A stretch of DNA of 64,000 nucleotides from Paracamarosporium sp. OC-R06-R3 (Eukaryota; Ascomycota; Dothideomycetes; Pleosporales; Didymosphaeriaceae). Positions 1-11,574 of the stretch are shown here, piece by piece (the first letter of the stretch is position 1; each line of letters starts with the position of its first letter). The notes under the pieces were generated by a model that had not been told where the DNA came from, made no database searches, and saw only the letters and a list, made by a program, of their open reading frames with translations. The DNA is taken from positions 124,001-188,000 of the forward strand of contig JACVRA010000364.1 in assembly GCA_019828545.1 (NCBI GenBank), in the 5' to 3' direction. The position numbers were made by a program, and so were the translations under genes.

Positions 1-3000
1 GTCTGTCCGGCTACACAACAGTATCGAAACTTGGGCTTCCCTGCTCAAAGTCCGATCGCCCACTGGCTGCGCGGTATGCACGGGGGGAAGAAGCGCGGCC
101 AATAACGGCTGGAAGAGGAAGGTTCCTCGCCGCCTTGTGAGTGCCGTGGCTCGGATTTGCGCACTTCTCCAGATGTCGGATACGCCCTCGCTCAGCAGGC
201 GGGGCCTGACGCTGAGCACGCTGGCCACTACTTGCGTCGCACCGGAGCAGTGCCAGCCTCGGGACGGGGAAGTCGTAGCGCTTCCGTCGTGTGTATCACA
301 TACGCACACATGCTAGGCCAATGCCATGTTAGACCACTGGGAATTAAAGGGACGCGAGGGCTCAAGACATCTGCACTAAGAAGCGAATGTGTCTAGAGCG
401 TGATGTCGTCAACACACGAACCACGGCGATGGGTCGAGCTGCACACAACGAGAGGCTTTTGTGTCGAGGCTAGTCATGCATCGGCATGTAGAAGGGCTAC
501 TTGGCGCATACTTTGTATCTCTAGATTTGACATTAATCTGCAGAAAACCATAAGTAGCGGTGACTAAACGTGTATTTGTGCAAGGCAAAGGGCGAAAAAG
601 CAGGTTTGCCTAGGCATATATCAGGCTCTCTGAGAAAGCCTCGTCGACATCACCCCACCCATACTCGGAAAATTCAAATACCCGCTAGGCAGGTACACTA
701 ACATGGCAAAATCTATAGTATACTGCGGTTCACGCAGCGAGATTATGCACGGAAAGACGGAAAAACTGTTGTTGTTGTAGCCGTGGTACGTTTCGAAATA
801 TACAAAGCAGGAAACATGAAGGCTGTTCAACGGTGTAGATGCCAGATACCAGCCTCGTCGCCAACGCATACAGGTACGTCAGCGTCTTGCATCCATATCC
901 ATCTGCGGCACGGTCGCGAATGAAGAAGGCCCCAAAACTCGTAAAGAGTGGCCACGGACTTGGATCCGACCCTCGGCATCTGCTCAGCTGTTCTTCGATA
1001 GTACGGATTCTTGGTAAAACGCCCTGCTTGTCGAGACGATGCAGCGGGTACATCTGCCGGCTACGGCAAGCTTGAAGCATAAATATTAGCGTGTAGTTGT
1101 GGTAAGGTCCGCTTGGTGATTGTGGTAGCACACACATCCAACAGATCAGTGCACGTCGAGTACGAAGCCCTTCATCAAGCCTGAATCGACATCTCACTAA
1201 CGTGGGTGACAAGCGAGCTACCCCTTCCTGTAGATATGTCGGCATGGGCTCGGGTATGTTAGTCATTTGCATGCATCATGATAATCATGATAATCATGAC
1301 GGATCGCTGTGGTCCGCAGCTTTGTACTACCCGGCAGGCAGCCATTACGGCCTTCGGGCATACGATTGAGTGTGCCTCGACAGGATTAGGCTCCTTACGG
1401 AGTGTCTGTTTGTGGGGGGGGATGCGTCAGTCCTTGTCGTAGCTAAGCTGATCAACTCTTGCACAATCAGAATACTGGTACGCACGGTGATGGACTGAGC
1501 ATTGGGTGGAAATACAGGGGATAGCGAAAGTGTTCGCTGAAGTCTCTTTTGGGCGGACACGTACGCGAGGCAGCGACGTGTCGATTCAAGGTCGTGCAAG
1601 CAGTCGAACAGGATCAGCTTCAATGACAAAGTGACATTCCGTCCACCTCGCAGCACATTCACCGACCGGAGAAGCAATTGTGCGCGCTTATGCTTGTAGG
1701 TGCATGAGGCAGGTGCTCAATAGCCGCGTCGAGCGCCATATTGGCAAGCCGTTACCCTAGCGGCATAGTCGTATTAAGCCCCACGCCATCGATTCGATAG
1801 GCTGCATCGTGCATGGGAACGAAGGAACTTTGAGGTTTTAGTGGACAAGCCACGCACATAGCGAGCAGGGGCGATCAAACAGCGGGTCTCCCGCCTTTGA
1901 AGATTGCAGTGGTTCATGGATCATAGGGGCGAGACCATTTCCACGACCTCCGGAGGATCGCATATTGCAGGTGACTGTCTGTGACGCGGTGGCACGGTTA
2001 GCACATGCTCGTTGAAGTTGTTGCTGACTGCACCAAAGACCATTGATGATGCGAACGAAGATATGGGTGGGCCAGATTGGACTCTATTCCCAAGGAAGTG
2101 ACCGCTGTGCCCAACCGAGACAGTAGGCGTTCTGCGAATACGATGCCAACTGAAAAGGTTCGAGAAGTCGTGTTTTTTGGCCTTGATTTGGACACAGCCC
2201 CAGAAACGTGGTCACAAGAGCTTCAGCCTCCCCTGCAGGTCTGGGGCGTTGGAAATATCGATTTACGCCAAGCGCTGGGTCGGCCAGTCATCGGCTCAGG
2301 ACGACCAACATGACAGGTACGGAGACTTAGTTGCTGCCGGGGGTCCTGGATCGCGTCAAGGCAGCAAATCCGATAGCTCTTGCGGCACGGTACAGACAGG
2401 CTTGGAGTGGATGCAATTGACAGCAGCTTGGTTTCACAGAAACGTTAGGACGCAGACGGAGAAGAGCTGATGACTCGTGGCTTGGTTGGGCGAAAGATGC
2501 ATCGATCGGGGTTGGACGAAGCGACAATTAAGCGCGATTCAAGTTAGAGTCAACGGGCGGACAGCTCGGTAGGCAGATCAGGCGCAAAATATGTACATAA
2601 GCGCAGAATCCTTCACATTCCCTGCTGACTGATCCTTCGCGTAGCGAGCGGCGGATGACGACAGTAGCGGTAGAGGTATCATGCATCTCAGCGGAGTCGG
2701 TACTCGACGCGGGAAGCAGTATGGTGTGGCGGGTATGGGTTACGAGGGAGAGATGCAGACATTGCATTGCCGCAATCCCAACGAATCGACTCGCTCGGGA
2801 GCGGAACGGCTCGGACCCAGGACGAAGGACGCATAATAAATCAGAGGGCGGGAAGAGTGAGTACAGGCCGAAGCAGGCGGCAAAGCAAAGACGAGCGAAC
2901 CGCGCCGCAAGTTGGCTTTGGTGTGGAGCGTGGTGCAAGAGCAAAAGGACAGCTCCAAGAAGGAGGCACACGGCCATTGGCTGGGGTCGAGCAATCTGCA

Positions 3001-3690
3001 CGGGGCCTCTGATGAGAGAGTTGTCGTCGGTGCCGGGGTGTGCTTCAGTGCGAGCCGAACAAGAGCGTATACAGCCCCCCGGCTAAGTTTGGGCCGTGAT
3101 TTTAGCCGAGCACTTGGCCAGGTGCCATTACCGGCGCGGCCACGGGGTCGGGACTGGCGGGCGTTGCGGGCGTGTAGACGGGCGCGTAGGGAGGCGATGT
3201 GCGATGTGCGAGGTGCGAGGCGACGTGCGAGGCGGGCGTGTGCAGGCAGGTGGCAGCAGCTAGCAGCCAGCGGCCAGCAGCCAACAGGCGGGCGGGGCCT
3301 CGCGCCGACGGCACCGACGACGTCGGCGAGCACACAGCAGCAGACGCGCAGTGATGGGTAGGGCACGCCGCGCGGCAGGGTGCGCACACAAGGCACGACG
3401 TCTCACGCAGGAGTGAGTCTGTCGGCGTGGCACAGCAGGCCCGAGTGTGACTTGGATGCGCGCGTAACAGCACGGGGCGACCCCATACGCTCCCGAGGGC
3501 GCTAGGCCCGGGGGCTGCTGGAACGGGCGGAACGCGTGCGGAGGCGCTGAAACAGGCTGGCTGCGGGCGGTTAGGCAGCGGTGGCGGCCGTGGCAGCTGG
3601 CAGACTGCCGCGACGAGGCGGCCCAGGCGGCGGGCGGGCCTGGGCGGGCGGCGTGCAGCAGCTGCTGAGGGCGCCTTGCTGTGGGCGGTG

Positions 3691-3730
3691 GGCATGGGCG
3701 CGGGCGTGGGCGCGGGCGCGGGCGCGGGCA
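3691..3730. repeat. GGGCGC-type simple repeat
   Basis: An imperfect run of GGGCGC/GGGCGT hexamers lies inside the GC-rich block. It creates artificial alanine/arginine/glycine-rich open frames on both strands. No function can be assigned. Confidence 0.7.
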
Positions 3731-4380
3731 GGAGCGACGGCGAGGGCGAGGGCGTGAGATAGGCGCGCCTCGCGGTTGCTCAAAAATAGGCCCCGTCTCA
3801 CCCGCACGGCAGCCGAGAGGCCGCCCAATGGCAGGCGGGCGCCGGGCGTCGCTGCCCTCCCAGATGCGCCGCGTCCCGCGCTGGGTCGCCTCCGGTCGCT
3901 GCTGCCAGCATGCCGGGCCCGTGCGGTCTGTGCGCGCAGCTGCTAGCGCACTCGCACCCCTGCCGGCTCCACCGGCCGCCTGCCCTCCTCCACAAACAAT
4001 CCCGCTCTGTAGGGCTCAAACGTGCGTTTTTCGCGGAAAAAAACGTGGGCCGTGTCTTACAGACGCAGGGCCGTGCACCCTCTTTTTTTGCGCGTCTCTA
4101 GACGCCCGTAGGCGGGTTTGGCGCGCGACCACGGCGCCCGCTGAATGGCGGATAAGCGCCCGCTAAAACACCCCTGCCGCGCCCGCCCAATCACCGCCCC
4201 GCGCCCCAAACCACTGCATGAGCGCCGTGCAGGGCTCCATCGCATCCCAGGGAGCCTCCAGTAGTCGACGACGTCTCCGCCGCCTGTGGTGGCCGCCCCT
4301 CTTGCCCGAGCTGTACTCGAGCCCGCTGCCGCCCTTATACACCGCTCTCGCCAGCGGCGTGTGTGTGCGTGCGTGTTGCC

Positions 4381-4446
4381 GTCGCCGTCGTCGTCGTTGC
4401 TGCTGTTGCTGTTGCTGTTCCCGTTACCATTGCTGCTGCTGCTTCT
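4381..4446 (+). repeat. GTC/TGC trinucleotide tract in 5' leader
   Basis: Runs of GTC followed by TGCTGT/TGC triplets sit in a pyrimidine-rich stretch about 400 bases upstream of the start codon at 4852. This probably lies in the promoter or 5' untranslated region of that gene. Triplet tracts of this kind are often length-polymorphic. Confidence 0.6.
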
Positions 4447-4851
4447 CCATCCTCACTCTCCCTCGTTGCGCCGGCTCCTTCACCCGACCGCGGATTCCAC
4501 CACCCTCACCTCACCAGCATTCCGTCTGTCACTGTGTCCACCGCCGCCTACCTTGCTGCCACCCTCCCCGGCACGCTGCCCCGTACTCTGTGAATCCGAA
4601 TCCGCGACTCCTGGACCTCCGGACCGCCATCCTTTGTGACCGCCTCGTCTGTCTGTAAGCGCGAAAGCCGCCTCGCCAGTGCAGTGTGGGACACCCAATC
4701 ACCCCGCCGGCGTGCCACTGTCCTCGCCTTGAGAGACACATTCCCTCCTCTGACAACTGAGCTGCAATCCGGCACAGAGTATAGACGTCATCACCCAACC
4801 AACGCGGTCGTTTACTCTGCCTTCCTCCGCTCCTGCTTCCCCCAGCCTACC

Positions 4852-7089
4852 ATGCCGTCCGTGGTCCATGCACCATTGATCAACACCGGCTTCTTCAAAG
4901 ACAAGGCTGGCGAGCACCTGGCCTCTGCCTTCACCGCTGTCAATGGAAGAAACTCCCCACCTTCACCACCTCATCCACCCAGACTGAACGGTACCAACGG
5001 AATGACCACGAACAACAACCAGCCGCGTCCCGTTTCTCGGCACAGTCCCGACCGCCAACAGGACCAATCCAATCCTCCTCGCGTCCCACCCAGGGACAAC
5101 TGGAGCCCTCCGCAACCTGCAGTTGAGACTGCTCTGCAAAACGGCAATAGTTCTGCCTCCCCAACCATATCCGATCAAGACAGATCACCCCTCAGCCCTG
5201 GCAAAAGGAGAAGGTCAGCCTCAACCGAGGACAACCGCTCGCATCCTTCTTCCGACGACGCTCCAGGGCAGCGTCGTCGTTTGGATTCACATGCTTCCAT
5301 GGGAAGAAGCGACTCGCCTAACACCATCGCCCAGGTCCAACAACTGGTCATGGATCATCCACAGCCGCGCACGCTGCCTCCTGTAGATAGGATCGACACT
5401 GATAGGTCTTGGGCGCCTTACAATGGTTACCACGAGACCCAGCCTCAACATCGCGATTCACTGCGTACCGCCGAAGTAGACCCACACCACAACGCCGCTA
5501 GCCAGGCGCAAATAGTTGTGGTAGATGCACCAAATCACTTTGCACGGTCCAGTACGACTGAGATTACCAAGGCTGGCGTCCAAGTGGACCACAAAAAGAG
5601 GAAGAGGGTAAGTCCAACCCACCAATATCAAGGTTTGTCTAATAGGGATAGCAATTCGCCAATCGAACCAAGACCGGCTGTGGCACATGCCGACGGCGCA
5701 AGAAGAAATGTGACGAAGCAAAGCCTGAATGTACGTTCATCTCCCCTCCTTCTTCTTGGTCCTTTGTGGCATGCTGACTCGTGTCAAGGCAACAACTGCC
5801 AACGCGGAGGCTTCATCTGTGAAGGCTATGCCAACAAGGTGCCGTGGCCCAAGAATGGTACACCAAAACCACATCCTCCTTTGCAAGCCAAAGATCGGTT
5901 CCCGGTCGACCCATCGCAGCTCTATCACAGGTAAGCCATGTTCGCTTCCAGAAGATATCAGTGATCTGACTGCATCAGTCATGGTGCCCCTCGGGAAGGC
6001 TACACCGACTCTAGCTCTCCTAATGGAACTGACGGTGGCCGCGGTCGCCCCATTGTCGTTGAAGAGCATGATCACCCATCGGCAAGAAGTAACTGGGCGA
6101 ATGGGTGGAATGACGCACCCCGCCCGGCATATGCGCAAGAACAACAACCTCATACCGAGTATGCGCCTGCGCCCCCAGCCTCCAACTATGGACGCCCACC
6201 CTCAAGCGAGCAACACGTACCTCTATCTACTACCGCGCCGGCTCTGCAGCGACAGCACGCCTCTCGCAACTATCACCATACTCAGGAATCGATGGCAAAA
6301 CATCTCAACAGCAAAGGTTCCTCTGCGACCACCGACCTTCACCCCTCCCAGCCACCCATGATGGTTTCACATGCCGCTGCGCCTGCCGGACCTCCACCAC
6401 CGCACTACGCTCCACCACCCCCAAGGCATGAGAAGAGTGAAAAGGGAAAAATGATGAGCGAGGAACCGTTCTATCCATTTGATAGAGAACTCGTTGCCGA
6501 GCGCGAGAAGTGCAAAAGCGCCGTGTATCGCTTCAACAACACGAACAACCCTCATTTGAAGATATCTACCGAAGAACTGGACCGGAACTTTCGCTCTATC
6601 CTGTCTGCGAGCTGGACTCAAACGTTCCGTGGTAACGCACCTACGGGACACTTGGGCAAACCATTTTTCGTTGATACGCCGTTCATGTGCGACTACGGCT
6701 ACAACATCCACATTGGTAGCAACGTAGATATCGGAACGGGCTGTAGATTCCTAGACTCTGGTGACATAACGGTTGGGGACAACACATCCATCGGTGCCAA
6801 TGTGACCATCGACACGGTGAAGACACCGACAGACACCAGAAGTGCCAAGGGCAGTGGCCCATATCGCACCTCAGTCGCCCTGAAGATTCATATTGGCAAG
6901 AACGTACACATTGGTGCCAACTGCATTATTCTCGCTGGCGTCAGTATTGGCGAGAATGCCATCATCCATCCCGGATCTGTTGTTGTTCGAGTAAGTCTAT
7001 CGGAATGTAACTCGTAAGGTCGCTCCTAACATGAACAGGACATTCCGGCTGATCGCATCGCGCGCGGCAACCCCGCTGATTATGTTTAA
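4852..7089 (+). CDS. Zn2Cys6 regulator fused to a maltose-O-acetyltransferase-like domain
   Basis: Five exons (4852-5607, 5652-5730, 5789-5930, 5979-6990, 7039-7089) give 679 residues. An open frame extends upstream to 4636, but the ATG at 4852 has a good context (CTACCATGCC), so I start there. The first 250 residues are Pro/Ser/Asn-rich and look disordered. After a basic KKRKR stretch comes a canonical Zn2Cys6 binuclear cluster with C262, C265, C272, C279, C282 and C289 (spacing 2-6-6-2-6). It is interrupted by an intron inside the fourth Cys codon. A second disordered linker rich in Pro and His follows. From about residue 489 there is a MAC (maltose acetyltransferase N-terminal) segment, then a left-handed beta-helix of hexapeptide repeats (IHIGSN, VDIGTG, ITVGDN, TSIGAN, IHIGKN, VHIGAN, VSIGEN) ending in the family-typical DIPADRIARGNPA. 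Such enzymes acetylate sugars with acetyl-CoA; here the usual catalytic His of the HPxD motif appears to be Thr (TPTDTR, about 608-613). I infer a DNA-binding protein with an acyl-CoA or sugar-binding module. Confidence 0.88.
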
Positions 7090-7157
7090 TCACGATAAAT
7101 AAGTTTTCTGCATCACATGCTCTGGTAGCCTCCGTTTGGCCCCGAAGGATCGCGATG

Positions 7158-7182
7158 TTTTTTTTTTTTTTTTTTTTTTTTT
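7158..7182 (+). repeat. T25 homopolymer
   Basis: An uninterrupted run of 25 T residues lies about 70 bases downstream of the stop codon of the regulator gene. It may be part of the 3' processing region. Homopolymer length is also error-prone in assemblies. Confidence 0.85.
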
Positions 7183-7285
7183 GGGCGGATACCCTGTCTT
7201 ATTGTATTTATTTTTATTGCTTCTTATCTAGATGGGCAGGACACAACGGTTCATTAACAAAATAAAGGTAACATGTGTAGGATAA

Positions 7286-7305
7286 GATGGGATGGGATGG
7301 GATGG
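7286..7305 (+). repeat. GATGG tandem repeat
   Basis: Four tandem copies of the GATGG pentamer lie in the spacer before the ribosomal protein gene. It is a simple microsatellite with no visible role. Confidence 0.7.
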
Positions 7306-7566
7306 CTACGATCTGGACGAAGGAACGCTTAGGAATGGTTTGGCACGCTTGGATACCACAATATGTTTTTCGGCTCCTCTTTCAGCTTTCAATCACGGAT
7401 TTCATAACTTCGCTATGTAGAACACTCGTAAGGGTTAGCGCATCGATGTGAATGGATTTGCACGTGATCTCATTCTTGGCGCGCAGCGCTCGGGCCAATC
7501 CCCATCCCAAAAATCTCCCATCTCCGTTCGCGAATCCAACCCATCACTTCACTTACAGCCAACATA

Positions 7567-8586
7567 ATGCCGCCCAAGGCGCCTCTCAATTGGGGGCCCT
7601 TGCCCTCGTCATTCCTTCTACCTTCATCAACGCGCTCCTTACTACCAATCTTCGCAGCGCCGCTCCCAAAACCCTCACATACGACCATCCGAACCATCAA
7701 ATCAGTCAACACGCCCCGTCCCGACCGCTTCGCCCACAACCCCAAGAAACCTGCCCTAAATAGCACATCCCGCGCAGCCCTCGCCCGAAAAGCAGCAACC
7801 ACGCCCCTTCGCACAGGCCTACTTGCGCAAAAACGCGGTATGACCGCAGTCTTCGATCCTACGACCGGAAAGCGCACTGCGTGCACGGTGCTGCAGCTCG
7901 ACCGCAACGAAATTATTGCGCATAAAACGAGGGAGAAGAACGGATATTGGGCTGTGCAGGTCGGCGCTGGACACAAGTTGATCGAGAACACGAGCAAGCC
8001 CATGCTGGGACATTTTGCGGTTGCAGGAGTCGAGCCGAAGAGGTGGGTCATGGAGTTCAAAGTCAGAGGCAAGGAAGGTCTGGGTGTTGGTGTTGGGGAG
8101 ACGGTGGGTGCGAGTTGGTTTAGCGTGGGCCAGTGGGTGGATGTTAAGGGGATAAGTAGGGGAATGGGATTCGAGGGTGGTATGAAGAGGCATGGATTCG
8201 GTGGTCAGCCTGCATCCCATGGACAATCGCTCATGCATCGTGGTATGGGTTCCGCAGGAGGTTCGCAGGGATCCGGTTCAAGAGTGCTTCCTGGGAAGCG
8301 AATGGCAGGGAATATGGGGAATGAGAGTGTGACGGTGAAGAACCTGAAGGTGCTGCAGGTCGACGAGGTAAACGGTATTGTGGTTGTTAACGGTACGTGA
8401 CCCTGTTTCCATCTATAAGATGTTTACTCACGATGTCTAGGCTGCGTTCCCGGTCCCAAGAACCAGATCATCAGGGTTCAGGATGCGATGGGCAAGCCGT
8501 GGCCTACGGGCCCCATGAAGTTGGACGATATTACACCGGCCTCGATTGCGCCGGCTGCCGTTGAGGTGGCTGCTAATCCTGCATAG
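7567..8586 (+). CDS. MRPL9: mitochondrial large-subunit ribosomal protein uL3m
   Basis: Two exons (7567-8392, 8441-8586; a 48-nt intron with GTACGT...TCTAG) give 323 residues. The first roughly 80 residues are rich in Ser, Arg and Ala with almost no acidic residues, as expected of a mitochondrial presequence. The mature part is clearly an L3 protein: RTGLLAQKRGMTAVFD opens the fold, and the diagnostic central loop is present in GMKRHGFGGQPASHGQS followed by HRGMGSAGGSQGSGSRVLPGKRMAGNMG. The C-terminal NGCVPGPKNQIIRVQDA is also typical. The yeast counterpart is Mrpl9. It binds 23S-like rRNA near the peptidyl transferase centre of the mitochondrial ribosome. The start ATG follows CCAACATA and gives a length normal for the family. 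Confidence 0.95.
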
Positions 8587-8622
8587 AGACGATTCTACTG
8601 TTGTACATACATATCCTGTATC

Positions 8623-8645
8623 ATACCATACCATACCATACCATA
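8623..8645 (+). repeat. ATACC tandem repeat
   Basis: Four to five copies of the pentamer ATACC lie in the 3' untranslated region of the uL3m gene. It is a simple microsatellite. Confidence 0.7.
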
Positions 8646-8877
8646 AGAAGGCGTTCAGGGAGGAAGGAAGGTGAAGATATGTATTCGCATGGCGAGGAGC
8701 TACCTGTTGAATCACCTCTGTAGAAATTTGTACAAGCGGGTTTTGATTACCGTGGATTGAGGACCAAGTATTGCATTTGCCTAACTCATTGTAGCTAGCC
8801 GAAGGAACTTCGATGCATCTACCTGTACCCCTCCACGCGGGCAGCTAGGCTTACAGCCCGTACTTCATGTTGGCATC

Positions 8878-10187
8878 ATGAGGCTCATCAACTGCGCAAC
8901 TCTGAAATTCGAGGAATTCATCGGTAAAAATATACCTCCATATGTAATCTTAAGTCACACATGGGAGACGTACGAAATATCTTACAAAGATTATTGCAGC
9001 ATAGATGATTTGAGGTGGAAGCCTGGGCCCCAGGCTGAGAAGATCCTCAAAACTTGTGATATTGCAACGGGGAAGGGATTCGAGTATGTCTGTAAGTTTT
9101 GGTCTCGGGATAGCAGATCGTAAGGCGCTGAGATACTCAGGGATCGACTCTTGTTGCATTGACAAGAGCAGTAGCGCAGAGCTTACAGAGGCTATCAACT
9201 CAATGTTTACCTGGTATAAGCGAGCAGCACAGTGTATAGTTTTCTTGAGCGATTTTGATACTTTGAATCCGAAGGCTCAACTTCGTCGCTGTCGGTGGTT
9301 TACTCGCGGATGGTGAGCATCTGAGTTTTCAGCAACAAGTTTGCCTGTGGTCTAAGATTGCAGTTTTAACGTAGCATCCCAGGACACTACAAGAGCTTAT
9401 CGCACCGCGCGACGTCCGGTTCTATGATGCAGAATGGCGGCACCACGGAAACAAACGCGACCTTGCACCTGAAATTGCACATATCACCGGTATATCATCT
9501 ATTGTAATTAGTAGCGGACGCTTTTTGCCAAGCCGATACTCGGTCGCGGAACGCATGTCGTGGGCCGCGTACCGCGAAACCACACGCGAAGAGGATCTTG
9601 CCTATTGCCTCTTTGGTATTTTCGGCGTCAATCTGCCACTTCTTTACGGTGAGGGGCCAAAAGCGTTTATGCGACTCCAAGAAGAGATTGTCAAAAACAG
9701 CACGGACTTGACGATCTTTGCATGGAAGGCAAAGACCGGAACGAAGGGCTCCCGCGGTATTTTTGCGCGCTCCGTTAAAGAATTCGCGCACGCAAAGTCA
9801 ATCATATCGAAGCCGTACGTCAGCCCGGAGTTCGCGGTCACAAACCGCGGTTTGCGTATCGAGACACAACTCTATTACCCACGCGATTATGGAATAAAAC
9901 AAGAGGAGGGTTTACCTCCCTTGTTCATGCCTCTTAACTGTCGCCTTAGCCACATGAGCACATCCACTCATCTTGGTATCTGGTTACAGCTTGGACAAAC
10001 CCGCTACTATCGCGTGAATCCTGATCAGCTCCCGATGATGGATGACCGAAATAGATCAGTGCACAGAGACACCCAGACAGAGTACATTGTGAGAGATCTG
10101 GAAGAAGTTGAAGAGGTAGCAGATAGCAGTGATGAGGATTTCGGAGTAACAGGCCGGCGCCCCCCTCCTCAACTCTTTATTCACTAG
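8878..10187 (+). CDS. HET-domain (heterokaryon incompatibility) protein
   Basis: Three exons (8878-9091, 9141-9312, 9383-10187) give 396 residues. The HET domain is complete and begins almost at the N-terminus. Its order is PYVILSHTWE (block 1), then after the first intron WIDSCCIDKSSSAELTEAIN (block 2), then CIVFLSDF, RRCRWFTRGWTLQELIAP (block 3; the second intron splits the Trp codon) and DVRFYDAEW. The MSWAAYRETTREEDLAYCLFGIFGVNLPLLYGEG segment that follows is the usual extension in HET proteins of the het-e/het-d type. No NACHT, WD40 or ankyrin region follows: the protein ends about 230 residues later with an acidic segment (EEVEEVADSSDEDF). HET domains trigger programmed cell death on incompatible fusion in other fungi; the trigger of this one is unknown. 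Confidence 0.9.
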
Positions 10188-10626
10188 CATTTTACTCCAG
10201 AATATCTCTCACATGATCAAGGTTTCGTTTTAAGATAATCCCCTTCTCCTTACTCCATTGTTCCTTACTCTGCCCTAGAGTAGTCGCTTACATTACTCCT
10301 CGCCTTTTACTGGTGGATTGTGCTGGAAGCCTCTCGACCGCTACTCAACTACATACCCAGTACTTTACCGACGCGCCTTCCCTGATTCTAGTAGCCAAAG
10401 AAAACGACTAACACCAGTGGAGACTAAGAGTCGGTCAGGAAGGCTCATTGGGCGAACACGTGGCCATGCAGCGACGGTGCGTGCTTTCCTTCGCGCCCTC
10501 GCGTAACTTGGTCTGGGCTTGCGAAGATGCCCGTGACGACTATCTGCTCCCACTTAATCTTGGCTTGAGTTGTTCGCGCGCGCCACAATCAATTTTCAAA
10601 GCAGCCGGCGGCTTGTTGCACGTAAC
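10188..10626. other. intergenic region
   Basis: This separates the HET gene from the acidic-protein gene. The stretch is pyrimidine-rich from about 10240 to 10400. No gene is seen; open frames here lack family resemblance. Confidence 0.5.
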
Positions 10627-11574
10627 ATGGCCCGCCAAAAGTATGCGTGTCGCCCGGATGACTACGACAATGGACACGGATACCGTCGTGTGTCGGTCAA
10701 TTTCACTTCCTCATCGGACAGCGACCGCGAGCCTTACGTCTTCCTCGACCTTCGGAATTACTTTGCGTCCACCGAACCGAGCAATGTGGAGCATCACGCT
10801 CATGGCCGGAACAATTACCACCAAGACAGATCCTACTCGCATAGCTCCGACCACATATATCCTCCTTCGAAATCGCGTTCCAGACGTACACAATCGGACT
10901 ACATCTCCCACGCTACTCCGAGCTCAAAACGGCACCACACTCCTCAACCAACGCATACCCACGGTACCAACGATGCCCCAAGATTCGAAAGAGCCGAGTA
11001 CATTTCTCCCTGGGACAAGTCAGACCAGCAGATGATCAAAGAAGGCGGGTGGGCAAACCAGCAAGAGTTCATGGAAAGCCATGGCCTTAGCATATACGAG
11101 CCCGGAGATTTTGACGAAGCGAAAGAGTTGCTCGACGGGTACAGACGAGCTGATGCCCAGGCTGCTGGTGAATACTTACCCAGTTGGGAGGACCATACTC
11201 ACTACCGCGAGAATTACAGTACGCGCCAGAGGAATGAAAATAGCTACGATGACGAAGACGATTCGGATCTCATCAGCGAGTATGAACATGATGAGCGTAT
11301 TGTGGTTAGCAGCGGCGAATTTCGATCCGAACGTAGAGGAGTCGACCGAATGTATAGCAGTCACGACAGGAGATCAGCCTACAGATACGGTGATGAGCAA
11401 GAACATCAAAAGGAAGTGAATGATGTTGAGGACTCTTCAGACTACGACAGCACGGACGCTATTGACTACTACAGCGACTCAGATGTCGTCGACGACGATG
11501 ATCTAGGTGGCGACGATTTTGTAGATGATGAAGATGCTGATGACTACGATGACCCTGAGGATGACTATTGTTGA
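10627..11574 (+). CDS. uncharacterised acidic, disordered protein
   Basis: A single exon of 315 residues starts at the ATG in GTAACATGGCC; the frame is open upstream to 10570 but has no earlier ATG. The N-terminal half is rich in Ser, His, Arg and Tyr. The only segment that looks folded is roughly residues 115-180 (FERAEYISPWDKSDQQMIKE, then QQEFMESHGLSIYEPGDFDE, then KELLDGYRRAD). The C-terminal part is extremely acidic, a long Asp/Glu/Ser/Tyr tract ending DDPEDDYC. Acidic tails of this type are found on nuclear and chromatin- or RNA-associated proteins, but I recognise no domain and do not assign a function. The reading frame is uninterrupted over nearly 1 kb, which supports it as a real gene. 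Confidence 0.68.
   Translation: MARQKYACRPDDYDNGHGYRRVSVNFTSSSDSDREPYVFLDLRNYFASTEPSNVEHHAHGRNNYHQDRSYSHSSDHIYPPSKSRSRRTQSDYISHATPSSKRHHTPQPTHTHGTNDAPRFERAEYISPWDKSDQQMIKEGGWANQQEFMESHGLSIYEPGDFDEAKELLDGYRRADAQAAGEYLPSWEDHTHYRENYSTRQRNENSYDDEDDSDLISEYEHDERIVVSSGEFRSERRGVDRMYSSHDRRSAYRYGDEQEHQKEVNDVEDSSDYDSTDAIDYYSDSDVVDDDDLGGDDFVDDEDADDYDDPEDDYC

Larger units (their letters stand above)
1..4851. other. gene-free upstream region
   Basis: I find no reading frame here with a plausible start, codon pattern or family resemblance. Overlapping open frames on both strands between about 2.6 and 4.6 kb are explained by high GC content rather than coding. The first 2.6 kb is of mixed composition. From about 3.1 to 4.2 kb it is strongly GC-rich, and from about 4.3 to 4.85 kb it becomes C/T-rich on the plus strand, which is typical of a fungal promoter and 5' leader. 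I infer that the last part serves the regulator gene that starts at 4852. Confidence 0.5.
7090..7566. other. intergenic region
   Basis: This holds the 3' end of the regulator gene and the promoter of the ribosomal protein gene. A T25 homopolymer lies at 7158-7182 and a short GATGG tandem repeat at 7286-7305. I see no gene. Confidence 0.6.

Noticed and set aside
2740..4658. several long overlapping frames on both strands
   Set aside because: They are explained by GC-rich and triplet-repeat composition; they overlap in all frames with Ala/Arg/Pro bias and no start context.
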